A stretch of DNA of 33,960 nucleotides. Source: Thermoproteota archaeon (GTDB lineage: Archaea; Korarchaeota; Korarchaeia; Korarchaeales; Korarchaeaceae). This document shows, piece after piece, positions 7,579 through 15,131 of this stretch. The notes under the pieces were generated by a model. That model saw nothing but the letters and a program-made list of their open reading frames with translations, was not told where the DNA came from and did no database searches. The position numbers were made by a program, and so were the translations under genes. The stretch lies in contig JAOZGJ010000032.1 in assembly GCA_027491785.1 (NCBI GenBank), forward strand, positions 1 to 33,960. The letters run 5' to 3'. Position 1 is the stretch's first letter. Every line of letters begins with the position of its first letter.

Positions 7579-8292
7579 CTTTATAACAGGCTCCTCCCTA
7601 CCAACCACCAATATATTCTTGGATATCCCCCTATATCTCAGATTGGGATCCTCCAAGTCCTGCAGCTCTATAAATTCAGCCATTTCTTTAATTATTCCTA
7701 TGTGCCCAGCCATCCTACCTCTAATCATCGATCCGACGACGCCTATCTCCAGAGGAAGGACTGATTTAATTTCCTGAGAAGGTATCCCTATCAGGAGAGA
7801 GTGGCCTACCTTCACAGACCTAGCTATGTCAGAATCAGGATCTATTATGAAGTTTCTGGCATCATGCGTGGTAATTTGAACTTTTCCTCCCCTTATTGTT
7901 CTTTTACCTAGAACCTTAACTACCTTCAGGCTGGCTTCACTCTCAGGAATCTCTATTGGCCTGATAAATTTGTGGGGATCTGGTATCATCCTGTAATGCT
8001 TCTCCAAGTCTGGTATGGAAATTACGTCCATTAGCCCAACTTGATACTTGGGATCGTATCTCGGTTTGCCATCAACCCTTACCTTCTTCATGTAAACTAT
8101 CCTTTTAGCTTCTTTAGCATTAGTTGCGAGCTTCAGAACATCTCTAATTAATACAAGCAGGGGAAGGCCTTGATCTGAAGGATGAGGTCCGGGATTCGGT
8201 TTAACAACCCAAGTTTTCTCTCTCTTAGCTATGGGCCAGTATCCAGGAGCTGCAAGTCTCTTTAGATGCTTACTTCCTCCCATCTTTCCCAT
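7570..8292 (-). CDS. rps4e: Ribosomal protein eS4 (S4e)
   Basis: Small-subunit protein of archaea and eukaryotes, 240 residues from the chosen start. The N-terminal MGGSKHLKRLAAPGYWPI motif is diagnostic; an S4-type RNA-binding domain follows (LVLIRDVLKLATNAKEAKRI to KVRVDGKPRYD) and a KOW-like segment near the C-terminus (GVVGSMIRGRMAGHIGIIKEM). Three in-frame ATGs lie close together at 8298, 8292 and 8283. GAGGAGG at the end of the L24 gene is best spaced for 8292. The reading frame overlaps or abuts the L24 stop. Confidence 0.94.
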   Translation of the reverse strand: MGKMGGSKHLKRLAAPGYWPIAKREKTWVVKPNPGPHPSDQGLPLLVLIRDVLKLATNAKEAKRIVYMKKVRVDGKPRYDPKYQVGLMDVISIPDLEKHYRMIPDPHKFIRPIEIPESEASLKVVKVLGKRTIRGGKVQITTHDARNFIIDPDSDIARSVKVGHSLLIGIPSQEIKSVLPLEIGVVGSMIRGRMAGHIGIIKEMAEFIELQDLEDPNLRYRGISKNILVVGREEPVIKVR

Positions 8293-8294
8293 TT

Positions 8295-8777
8295 TCATTC
8301 CTCCTCTTCATCCTCAATAACCTCTTCCTCATCGCTTCCTTCTTCACTCTCCTCTACTTCTTCTGAAGTTTCTCCCGTGGCCTCCTCAGCTTCTTCCTCA
8401 ATCTCCTCTATCTCTACTCCTCTCCTCTCTAGAATACCCTTTCTAGCACTATCACTCAAATTAGGCTTTACTATCATGACCTTCGATGGGTGTATCAATA
8501 TCGGTATTTCAGTCCCATCCGTCTTCTTTCTAGTTAGTCCCTTTATGGCGACCCTATATTTCTTCCTAAACACGTTTAGAACCTCTCCCTCCGTTCCCCT
8601 GTAATCTCCTCTAACAACTCTTACCTTATCTCCCTTCCTAATAGGAAGAGATCTTATCCCATATTTTCCCCTAAGCTCTGATGAGAGAGGTGCTGACATT
8701 ATTTTCCCTCTATGGTGGTAAGGTGCATTATAGAAGTACTTCCTCTGCTTACCAGGCTTGTAAGATATCGTCCTCAT
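8295..8777 (-). CDS. rpl24: Ribosomal protein uL24 with long acidic C-terminal tail
   Basis: This large-subunit protein of 160 residues acts early in ribosome assembly. The N-terminal 120 residues are normal archaeal L24: a basic [22 protein letters not shown] leader and a KOW domain ([19 protein letters not shown]). From about residue 121 to the end the chain is almost wholly acidic (glutamate with some aspartate, serine and threonine). Archaeal L24 is commonly about 115-125 residues, so the tail looks like an addition of some 35-40 residues. The ATG has GGAGGTG six bases upstream. Confidence 0.93.
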   Translation of the reverse strand: MRTISYKPGKQRKYFYNAPYHHRGKIMSAPLSSELRGKYGIRSLPIRKGDKVRVVRGDYRGTEGEVLNVFRKKYRVAIKGLTRKKTDGTEIPILIHPSKVMIVKPNLSDSARKGILERRGVEIEEIEEEAEEATGETSEEVEESEEGSDEEEVIEDEEEE

Positions 8778-8808
8778 TCATAACACCTCCATACTTTGCT
8801 CATTTCAT

Positions 8809-9234
8809 TTACACTATCTGAGCCGAGACGGCACTTAGAGTGGGCCATCTCTCAATTGCCTCCTTGGCTATAGGACCACGGAACTCCGATCCCTTTGGTG
8901 TACCATCATCATTCACAAGCACCGCAGCGTTGTCCTCAAAGACAACCCACTGGCCGTTCTTCCTTCTATAGGGCTTTCTTTGCCTTACAATTATGGCTTT
9001 TGCTGGTTTATGCATTAAATCGTACTTCCCTCTCTTGACAACAACCGAAACCATATCTCCAACGCTAGCAGATGGAATTCTACCTTTTCGTCCCTTATAT
9101 CCTTGAACTCCGATTATCATGAGTACCTTAGCTCCAGTATTATCTGCGCATTTAAGTTTAGCCATTACTGGTAATCCTCTGGAGATTTTCGGCTTTACAC
9201 CCTTTACCTTCTTTCTCCTCGCTACCCTTGACAT
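8809..9234 (-). CDS. rpl14: Ribosomal protein uL14
   Basis: This 141-residue large-subunit protein contacts the small subunit at an intersubunit bridge. Family landmarks are [38 protein letters not shown] and the C-terminal [25 protein letters not shown]. Here it is the first gene of the transcript; in most archaea it is internal, with S17 directly upstream. A GAGGATG ribosome site lies just before the ATG, and a TATA box at 9262-9276 gives a very short leader. Confidence 0.95.
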   Translation of the reverse strand: MSRVARRKKVKGVKPKISRGLPVMAKLKCADNTGAKVLMIIGVQGYKGRKGRIPSASVGDMVSVVVKRGKYDLMHKPAKAIIVRQRKPYRRKNGQWVVFEDNAAVLVNDDGTPKGSEFRGPIAKEAIERWPTLSAVSAQIV

Positions 9235-9261
9235 AGACCATCCTCAACACCAAGGGTAATG

Positions 9262-9276
9262 ACCGATATAAAAAAG
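9262..9276 (-). promoter_or_regulatory. TATA promoter of the L14-DUF106 ribosomal operon
   Basis: The minus strand reads CTTTTTTATATCGGTC here. Counting about 26 bases from the centre puts the transcript start near 9242, eight bases before the L14 ATG, leaving room for the GAGGATG site. No other gene start separates it from L14, so it probably drives the whole 15-gene operon. Confidence 0.6.
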
Positions 9277-9380
9277 GTATTGGGATACGCCCAACAAGAC
9301 CATGCATTTAAATCGATGTCTGAGCTGATTATTTCGGGAGGACATCTAGCTTTAAGGAAGTCATATACATTAACATTTCT

Positions 9381-9770
9381 TCACCTACCATTACTAAGTT
9401 TACCAATTAGAGTATCCACTTTACGTAGGAAACGAGCTGTCTTTACTGCGTTCTGACTTACCTGAAATAACTTACCCTTATAGATAACCATATGCCTTAC
9501 TTCCACACCTTTCCCAGTTATCCTAAGGGCTTCTTCTACAGCATGGTGGAGGTGCAAGCAATGGGGACTTCCGTCTACCGTAGCAACTTGAATCTCTCTT
9601 AAATCCACCCTAGAAAGTATTGAGGCTATTTTCAGAGCTATAATGTTTATATGATCACGCTCAGGACACGAAGAAAAGCAAATTGAATTATCACACAATC
9701 TATTAGTTATTTCTGGCCATTCTACCGGAATGCATTCTCCTATTATCTTAAGCACTCCCTCTTTTCTCAA
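9381..9770 (-). CDS. Conserved-looking cysteine/histidine-rich protein of unknown function
   Basis: I do not recognise the family with certainty. The 129-residue product has four cysteines in its first third (13, 26, 31 and 35, in CDNSICFSSCPERDH) and a SPHCLHLHHAVEEA motif in the middle (about 70-83), an arrangement that suggests metal or iron-sulphur binding. The remainder looks like a small alpha/beta domain (VRHMVIYKGKLFQV). The start is TTG without a clear ribosome site; the frame stays open for about 14 more codons upstream, reaching a CTG preceded by GGTGG, so the true N-terminus may be longer. It lies where the S17 gene would be expected, upstream of L14, and diverges from the TauE gene. 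Confidence 0.6.
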   Translation of the reverse strand: MRKEGVLKIIGECIPVEWPEITNRLCDNSICFSSCPERDHINIIALKIASILSRVDLREIQVATVDGSPHCLHLHHAVEEALRITGKGVEVRHMVIYKGKLFQVSQNAVKTARFLRKVDTLIGKLSNGR

Positions 9771-9841
9771 TAAATGGGATCCAGCATTTGTTGACAGGAG
9801 ATCTAAGATCAGAGATTACCACCCATCAGATAACACTGAAG

Positions 9842-9852
9842 CTTATTAAGAA
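9842..9852 (+). promoter_or_regulatory. Candidate TATA box of the TauE-DUF1634-MFS operon
   Basis: CTTATTAAGAA lies about 26 bases before a start site near 9873, just ahead of the GGTGG ribosome site at 9876-9880. The match to an archaeal TATA box is modest. Confidence 0.35.
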
Positions 9853-9885
9853 TCTTGAGTGAGATCATACGACAAGGTGGCCTAG

Positions 9886-10635
9886 TTGAGCATAGTACTG
9901 ATGAGATTCTTGGAGGTTATGCTTAGCGGAATAGGGGTAGGACTAGTATCAGCAATAGCTGGGATAGGAGGAGGTACTTTGATGGTTCCCCTAATGGTAC
10001 TCGTTCTAGGAATCGATGTCAAGGTGGCCATCGCTTCAAGCCTCCTCACTATAATAGTCACATCAGCCTCAAGCTCCTCAGTTTACATGAAGGAGGGGCT
10101 GGTCAATCTCAAGGTGGCCCTGACCCTAGAACCAACCACGGCTCTCGGAGCAATATCCGGAGCGATTTTAACTATAGGACTGCCTTCCAGCATAGTGAAG
10201 AGGGTATTTGGGGCTGGTCTAGTTGCAATATCAACTATAATGCTGCTAAGAACATTTACGAAGCCCAAGGAAAGTGGTGAGGTAAAACATTGGTTCTGGG
10301 GGATATTTTCATCATTCTTCGCTGGAGTGAGTTCAGGAATGTTTGGTATAGGTGGAGGGGTCCTTAAGGTACCTATAATGAACTTAATAATGGATTTACC
10401 AATAAAGGAAGCTGTAGCTACTAGTTCATTCATGGTGGGTTTGACAGCTGCATCAGGTAGCATTGTCTACTCCCTTAAAAGGCTAGTAGATCCAGTCTTA
10501 GTTCTAGGGTTTGCCTCTGGCATAATACCTGGTGCCACATTAGGAGCTAAATCCCTCAAAGGAATAAAATCGAAGTATATCAAGCTAGTCTTCTCCCTGA
10601 TCTTGATGTATGCTGGAATAAAGTTATTTCTCTGA
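9886..10635 (+). CDS. TauE/SafE family membrane transporter
   Basis: This 249-residue integral membrane protein belongs to the TauE/SafE (DUF81) family, linked to export or uptake of sulphite, sulphonates and other organic anions. About eight hydrophobic helices are visible, in two halves that repeat each other: each half carries the diagnostic GIGGG turn (AIAGIGGGTLMVP near residue 25 and FGIGGGVLKVP near 163). The start is TTG at 9886 with GGTGG five bases upstream; an ATG at 9901 lacks a ribosome site. The substrate cannot be told from sequence. It heads a three-gene operon of membrane proteins. Confidence 0.88.
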   Translation: MSIVLMRFLEVMLSGIGVGLVSAIAGIGGGTLMVPLMVLVLGIDVKVAIASSLLTIIVTSASSSSVYMKEGLVNLKVALTLEPTTALGAISGAILTIGLPSSIVKRVFGAGLVAISTIMLLRTFTKPKESGEVKHWFWGIFSSFFAGVSSGMFGIGGGVLKVPIMNLIMDLPIKEAVATSSFMVGLTAASGSIVYSLKRLVDPVLVLGFASGIIPGATLGAKSLKGIKSKYIKLVFSLILMYAGIKLFL

Positions 10636-10648
10636 GCTAGGCCGGGAG

Positions 10649-10927
10649 ATGAATATGCCAGTTGATGATAAACTTCCAAACCTCCTCAGGTTTGGTGTAA
10701 TAATAGGCTTATCTTTCCTAGCTATTGGATTAGTTCTCAGCTCAATCGGAGTTAATTCAGGATATTACTTCGAATATGCAGGATTCATGATAATAATAGG
10801 AACACCCATATCTTTTCTAGCCCTCCTTTCTATTAGAGAATTCATGGGAGGGGATAGGCAAATAGGTTTTCTCGCCTTAGCTATGTTGCTGATCATGGTC
10901 CTCTCGGTTGCTGTATCGCTTAGGTGA
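10649..10927 (+). CDS. Small membrane protein, DUF1634-like
   Basis: The product is 92 residues with three hydrophobic segments (about 14-35, 41-60 and 71-91) separated by short loops. Size, topology and position directly after a TauE/SafE gene match the DUF1634 family, whose members commonly neighbour TauE-type transporters and may be accessory subunits. The start ATG lies 13 bases after the TauE stop with GGGAGATGA upstream. The stop overlaps the following MFS gene by four bases. The family call rests on context as much as on sequence. Confidence 0.65.
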   Translation: MNMPVDDKLPNLLRFGVIIGLSFLAIGLVLSSIGVNSGYYFEYAGFMIIIGTPISFLALLSIREFMGGDRQIGFLALAMLLIMVLSVAVSLR

Positions 10928-12120
10928 CTGGTTTGGCCTCGGGCCATAAGATCAGGCGTAAAATCGGGCGCAGATTGCTCGGTCTCTCAGTAAATTCTTT
11001 CTTCCAAGGTACGGCCATGAGCTTCACCTTTTTCCTTCTTCAGGTATATGGGGTGGAAGTACTTGGCCTCTCGGCTATGGAGATAGCAATTAATATATCA
11101 TTAGGAGGACTCTCCACCGCGGTTACGCAGCCATTATGGGGATGGATCGTAGATAAGACAGAGAAGAGAAGGCTCCTCATGTTAACTGGCTTCCTAGTAT
11201 CTGGTATATTTATTTATGAAGTCTTCAACTCTAGGTCAGCCTTGGAATTTTACTTCGCTAATTCCATGCTTAACGCCTTCATGGGACTATCTAACTCTTC
11301 ATGGCTTGCTGTTTTAGGAGATTTAACGCAGATAAGGGAAAGAGGGAGAGTATCTGGGATTACCGTTACATTGTCAACCGTTGGAAGCGCTATTTTTTCT
11401 CCAATTGCTGGCTTATTCATGGATATATACGGCTATCACCTGGCCAGCTTGGTTGGAGTATCCCAGTTCGTGCTCGCAGCTTTGACTGCATACCTCATCC
11501 CGAAACCTAGAATATGTATTAAGGAGGAAAGGAGAGAGCCAGAGGATTATGTAAAGGGAAGCTATAAGCCTTTCTTGATAGCAAGCGTCTTATGGTCTCT
11601 TATATGGACCTTAGCATGGCCATTATTTTCAGTAGCCCAGATAAACGTGTATGAACTATCTAAGGCGGAAATAGGGCTTATGGGTACAGTGGCGAATGGG
11701 ACAAGGCTTATACTTCAACCCATATGGGGATACGCGGCTGATAAGATAGGAAGGAAACCTCTTCTCTTGCTTTCACCTGCCTTCGCATCAGCTATTCCCT
11801 TTGCGTATGCCATCGGGAGGAACTTCTCGCACCTGCTGATAGGAACCGCTGTTGGCATGATAGGTTTCTCCATGTACTATACGGCCTCACCGGCCTATTT
11901 ACTGGATGCGTCTTTACCATCAAAGAGGGGAGCGGCTGTCTCCACATTCAGTGCACTGACTTCCCTTACCACATCTATTGCCCCTCTCATAGGAGGGTTC
12001 CTCGGCGATGTCTTTGGAATTAGAGAAGCCATGTTATTGTTGGGATTTACTCGACTTCTTTCAAGCCTTTTCTTCGTAAGGATACCTGAGACCCTCAGGA
12101 GAGAAGGCTCGAGACTATAG
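10924..12120 (+). CDS. Major facilitator superfamily transporter
   Basis: The 398-residue protein has about twelve hydrophobic helices in two halves. The MFS loop 2-3 signature is present twice: GWIVDKTEKRRLL (near residue 75) and GYAADKIGRKPLLL (near 275), the second being the classic GxxxDxxGRRxxL pattern. Substrate is unknown. The GTG start overlaps the stop of the preceding gene (GTGA), so the three genes are translationally coupled. The 3' end overlaps the adenylate kinase gene on the other strand by 26 bases. Confidence 0.88.
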   Translation: MTGLASGHKIRRKIGRRLLGLSVNSFFQGTAMSFTFFLLQVYGVEVLGLSAMEIAINISLGGLSTAVTQPLWGWIVDKTEKRRLLMLTGFLVSGIFIYEVFNSRSALEFYFANSMLNAFMGLSNSSWLAVLGDLTQIRERGRVSGITVTLSTVGSAIFSPIAGLFMDIYGYHLASLVGVSQFVLAALTAYLIPKPRICIKEERREPEDYVKGSYKPFLIASVLWSLIWTLAWPLFSVAQINVYELSKAEIGLMGTVANGTRLILQPIWGYAADKIGRKPLLLLSPAFASAIPFAYAIGRNFSHLLIGTAVGMIGFSMYYTASPAYLLDASLPSKRGAAVSTFSALTSLTTSIAPLIGGFLGDVFGIREAMLLLGFTRLLSSLFFVRIPETLRREGSRL

Positions 12121-12745
12121 AGTAGGCTTCCTCTTTCACTGCATCTATGCCCTTATTTGCATCAATCGCTAGAAGTAATCCTTTTCTTTTATAGTAATCT
12201 ACCAGAGGCATTGTCTCTTCATTAAACACATTAAGTCTCCTTAGTATTTTATCGTAGCAATCATCTTTTCTCTGGTAAAGATTACCTCCACATTCACATC
12301 TCCTGATATCTGGCGGTGGATCGTAGAATATATTGTACGTCCGACCGCAGGACTCGCATACTAAGCGACCCATTATCCTCCTAAGCACTGTCAGCTCATC
12401 CACATCAAAGTAAATAACTGCGGACAGTTCTATTTTATTAGACCTCAGAAACTTATCAAGCCATTCAGCCTGTTTAAGATTTCTAGGAAATCCATCTAGG
12501 ATAAATCCCTTATCAACGACCTCCATTATCCTTTTTCGGAGGACTTGATACACTATTTCATCGGGGACAAGTTTTCCTTCCTCCATATAACTCCTTATGG
12601 TCTCACCTAAATTGCTACCTGCATTGGCTTCCTCTTTTAATAGGCTGCTCATCACGAGCCTAGGTATATTGAACCTCTCAGATAGGAATATGCCTTGAGT
12701 CCCCTTACCAGCTCCCGGCCTACCTAAAAGCACTAATCTGAGCAT
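12095..12745 (-). CDS. adk: Adenylate kinase, bacterial (zinc-LID) type
   Basis: This enzyme catalyses ATP + AMP = 2 ADP. The 216-residue sequence has the P-loop GRPGAGKG (8-15), the DGFPR motif (84-88), arginines in LRRIMGR, and a long LID domain carrying CESCG (130-133) and RRCECGG (150-152), ending in the KDD motif. This is the long bacterial/mitochondrial architecture, not the short archaeal AdkA fold usual beside secY in archaea. The second zinc half reads C-x-C instead of the normal C-x-x-C, so metal binding may be altered. A TATA-like box (TATATTTA on the minus strand, 12774-12783) lies about 33 bases before the ATG. Confidence 0.92.
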   Translation of the reverse strand: MLRLVLLGRPGAGKGTQGIFLSERFNIPRLVMSSLLKEEANAGSNLGETIRSYMEEGKLVPDEIVYQVLRKRIMEVVDKGFILDGFPRNLKQAEWLDKFLRSNKIELSAVIYFDVDELTVLRRIMGRLVCESCGRTYNIFYDPPPDIRRCECGGNLYQRKDDCYDKILRRLNVFNEETMPLVDYYKRKGLLLAIDANKGIDAVKEEAYSIVSSLLS

Positions 12746-12773
12746 AAAGTACCCGCTAAGTCCTATCTCGCGA

Positions 12774-12783
12774 TAAATATAAT
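12774..12783 (-). promoter_or_regulatory. TATA box of adk
   Basis: The minus strand reads ATTATATTTATC here. Predicted transcript start is about 12752, giving a leader of only some seven bases before the adk ATG at 12745. Confidence 0.5.
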
Positions 12784-12803
12784 CTGTGCGCCGGTACGAA
12801 TTA

Positions 12804-12813
12804 AAGCATATAA
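12804..12813 (+). promoter_or_regulatory. TATA box of the M20 peptidase gene
   Basis: AGCATATAAG lies with its centre about 26 bases before the ATG at 12836, which predicts a leaderless transcript beginning at that codon. Confidence 0.5.
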
Positions 12814-12835
12814 GGATGCCGAAGCTCTATTGCAT

Positions 12836-14032
12836 ATGAATGACAAGGAGATGTTTCAGTTTCTAATGGATTTGGTGAGGCTTGATACTAATTCTGTAGA
12901 GAGGAAAAACTATTGGAAAGCAGCTCAGATGATAGAGGATAAAGCTAAGGAGATAGGTCTCAAGACCTATATCCATGTTCATAAGGATGAGAAAGGAGAA
13001 GTTCCCAACGTCATAGCTTGGAAGGATATAGGTGCCGAGAGGAATTTGGTTCTCTTATCCCACTATGATGTGGTACCGGCCAGAGGACCATGGAAGCTGG
13101 AAGGTAGGGAATTCAGTCCATTCGAGCCTCTACGTCTGAATGGAAGGATTTATGGAAGAGGAGCCGCTGATGATAAATCCGCTATAGCGCTCAGCTTGTC
13201 CGCTGCCGAGAGAGTCCTAGATCTTGATAAGGGGAGATACAACCCTGTTGTTGTAGTAGTGGGAGACGAAGAGGCCGGGGGGACTGGTATATCAGCAGTC
13301 GCTAGGAGCGGGTTTGAAGAAGCAGGAATAAGCCCAGATAGAGTTATCGTAGTGGATGCTGCACCGGATTTCGTCGGTATAGGGGCGAGCGGTGTTGTGC
13401 ATGGGACCTTAATTGTTAGGGGAAGAGGAGGTCATGCAGGAAGACCTTTCATGGCCATCAATCCAATTCATATAGCTATAGAGCTAGCTAGTAACCTATT
13501 AATAGGGTTTGCCCAGCAGCACTCATCCAGAATCTCTATTATACCTGCTCCACCAGGATCTCCTGTATCCAAGCTCTGGGGAAGGTTTAGCTTTACCATA
13601 ATGAGGGCAGGCGATAAAAATAACGTGATACCGAATGAAGCTGAACTTGGATTCGATATGAGGATTATTCCGGATGATGATAAGGCAGACGCTGTTGAGA
13701 GGTTCAAGGCTGCTGTACAAACAGCAGCGCTCAAGATAGGAGCCGAAGTTGATATTAGGATAGAGGAAACACTTAACCCGGGATGGATGATGGATCCAAG
13801 TCACGAATTTGTTAATGAGGTCCTCGAGAGCTACGAGAAGTACTTCGGTGGGAGGAGGTTAGCAGGATCCTTAGGTGGAAATGATGGGTTTGTATTCGCT
13901 AGGAGAGGAATTCCGACAGTTTCTGTGGGAACTATAGAAAACGAAAGTAATGCTCATGGTGATCTAGAAAACGTCAAAGAAGAAGTGGTAATTAGGGTGA
14001 GGGATCTACTGGTGGATCTCATGTCAGAGTAA
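12836..14032 (+). CDS. M20 family metallopeptidase (ArgE/DapE/carboxypeptidase type)
   Basis: This is a di-zinc hydrolase of 398 residues. The metal ligands and catalytic residues of the family are in order: SHYDVVP (His76, Asp78), GRGAADDKSA (bridging Asp112), GDEEAGG (base Glu145 and ligand Glu146), Asp174 in VVDAAPD, and a late histidine in SNAHGDLENV. A dimerisation domain lies in between (about 185-290), beginning VVHGTLIVRGRGGHAGRP. Whether it is a peptidase, deacetylase or desuccinylase cannot be decided. The ATG at 12836 sits 26 bases from a TATA box and may be leaderless; a TTG two codons earlier is an alternative start. It is convergent with the following regulator gene. Confidence 0.88.
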   Translation: MNDKEMFQFLMDLVRLDTNSVERKNYWKAAQMIEDKAKEIGLKTYIHVHKDEKGEVPNVIAWKDIGAERNLVLLSHYDVVPARGPWKLEGREFSPFEPLRLNGRIYGRGAADDKSAIALSLSAAERVLDLDKGRYNPVVVVVGDEEAGGTGISAVARSGFEEAGISPDRVIVVDAAPDFVGIGASGVVHGTLIVRGRGGHAGRPFMAINPIHIAIELASNLLIGFAQQHSSRISIIPAPPGSPVSKLWGRFSFTIMRAGDKNNVIPNEAELGFDMRIIPDDDKADAVERFKAAVQTAALKIGAEVDIRIEETLNPGWMMDPSHEFVNEVLESYEKYFGGRRLAGSLGGNDGFVFARRGIPTVSVGTIENESNAHGDLENVKEEVVIRVRDLLVDLMSE

Positions 14033-14076
14033 GGATTTACTTCTCTTGCCCTATTCCATCGTTATCCTATCTTGTC

Positions 14077-14373
14077 CTATTTTATTATGAATCTGGGAGG
14101 CTCTATCCACTCGCTTCCACATTTAGGGCATTTACTTGGTTTCCTAGGCTTTTTGAGGTTTGAGAAGATGTAACCACATCTCCTGCATCTGGGTGGCTCC
14201 ATCAATAATACTTTCCCGTATTTCCCCCTTACTGTCTTAGCTATATGCTCTAAATGCCTATATATATCATTAGTCGTTCTAGGGTCTAATCCGAGGTCTC
14301 TAGCTATATCATCAACGGAGAGGGGTTCCTCCGTATCCAGCAAGAGTTCCATTATCCTCTCCCTTAAGCTCAT
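14077..14373 (-). CDS. Predicted transcriptional regulator, HTH plus zinc ribbon (COG3357 type)
   Basis: This 98-residue protein has two parts. Residues 1-50 form a winged-helix-like HTH (LRERIMELLLDTEEPLSVDDIARDLGLD, then TTNDIYRHLEHIAKTVRG). Residues 60-90 form a zinc ribbon with cysteines 63, 66, 82 and 85 (RCRRCGYIF and KCPKCGSEW). This combination matches a small archaeal family of predicted DNA-binding regulators of unknown target. The start ATG is about 25 bases from a TATA box shared with the divergent gene, with no Shine-Dalgarno sequence, so it is probably leaderless. Confidence 0.82.
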   Translation of the reverse strand: MSLRERIMELLLDTEEPLSVDDIARDLGLDPRTTNDIYRHLEHIAKTVRGKYGKVLLMEPPRCRRCGYIFSNLKKPRKPSKCPKCGSEWIEPPRFIIK

Positions 14374-14393
14374 CTGGAGGACATTTCCCTATG

Positions 14394-14403
14394 AATATTT
14401 AAA
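14394..14403. promoter_or_regulatory. Divergent TATA element shared by the COG3357 and MTHFS-like genes
   Basis: AATATTTAAA is nearly symmetrical, containing the palindromes AATATT and TTTAAA. Its centre is 25-26 bases from the minus-strand ATG at 14373 and the same distance from the plus-strand GTG at 14424, so one box could place both transcript starts at the start codons. Confidence 0.55.
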
Positions 14404-14423
14404 GTCAGAAGGGTGAATACCCT

Positions 14424-15131
14424 GTGAAGGCGAAGGAGAGGAAGAGGTTAATTAGGGAGAAGGTATGGGACTTACTAGAGAGGGAGGGAGTGGCGCTCTT
14501 TCCAAAGCCAACAAAAGGAAGGATTCCGAATTTCAGGGGAGCAGAAAGAGCAGCGATTAACTTAACGCTTCAAAGCGAGTGGAGGAAGTCTGATGTAATC
14601 TTCGTCAATCCGGATTCTCCTCAGAGATACGTGAGGATGCTAGGACTAATGCAAGGTAAGCTGATAATCATGGCAACTCCTAGGCTTAGAGAAGGATTCA
14701 TTATATTGAATCCAAGGAAAATCCTTCCTGCTAATTATGAAAAGGCATCTACAATAAGGGGAGCTTTCAAGTATGGAAAGAAGGTAGGGCTAGAGCTACC
14801 TAAAATAGATCTAAAGGTGACTGGATCTGTTGCAGTTGATCTTAACGGTAATAGACTTGGAAAGGGACATGGGTATTCAGATCTGGAGTATGGCATTTTA
14901 GGTGAGGTAGGAGCAATAGATAGTAAAACCCCTGTAGCTACTACAGTACACGACCTTCAGGTGGTTGATGAGGTACCGAGGGAAGAGCATGATATGCCAG
15001 TCTATTTAATAGCCACACCTACGAAGGTTATCAGAACGGGGGCATTAGGTAACCCAAAGATTATATGGAATAGGCTGAGTGAGGAGATCCTCGCTGAGAT
15101 CCCGCTACTTAGGAGCCTCATGAGGGCTTAA
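14424..15131 (+). CDS. 5-formyltetrahydrofolate cyclo-ligase-like protein (MTHFS/COG0212)
   Basis: The 235-residue product resembles the MTHFS family, which converts 5-formyl-THF to methenyl-THF with ATP. The C-terminal half holds the family hallmark NGNRLGKGHGYSDLEYG (141-157), equivalent to the G-x-R-L-G-x-G-x-G-Y-Y-D motif, with Ser in place of the second Tyr. The N-terminal KERKRLIREKVWDLLEREG helix is also typical. Archaeal members often differ from the true enzyme and their substrate is unclear. The GTG start has GGGTGA seven bases upstream. The 3' end overlaps the Lrp gene on the other strand by 14 bases. Confidence 0.8.
   Translation: MKAKERKRLIREKVWDLLEREGVALFPKPTKGRIPNFRGAERAAINLTLQSEWRKSDVIFVNPDSPQRYVRMLGLMQGKLIIMATPRLREGFIILNPRKILPANYEKASTIRGAFKYGKKVGLELPKIDLKVTGSVAVDLNGNRLGKGHGYSDLEYGILGEVGAIDSKTPVATTVHDLQVVDEVPREEHDMPVYLIATPTKVIRTGALGNPKIIWNRLSEEILAEIPLLRSLMRA

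Noticed and set aside
8266-8604. Serine-rich plus-strand frame over the L24 tail
   Set aside because: The serine runs are the antisense reading of the GAG/GAA codons of the acidic tail.
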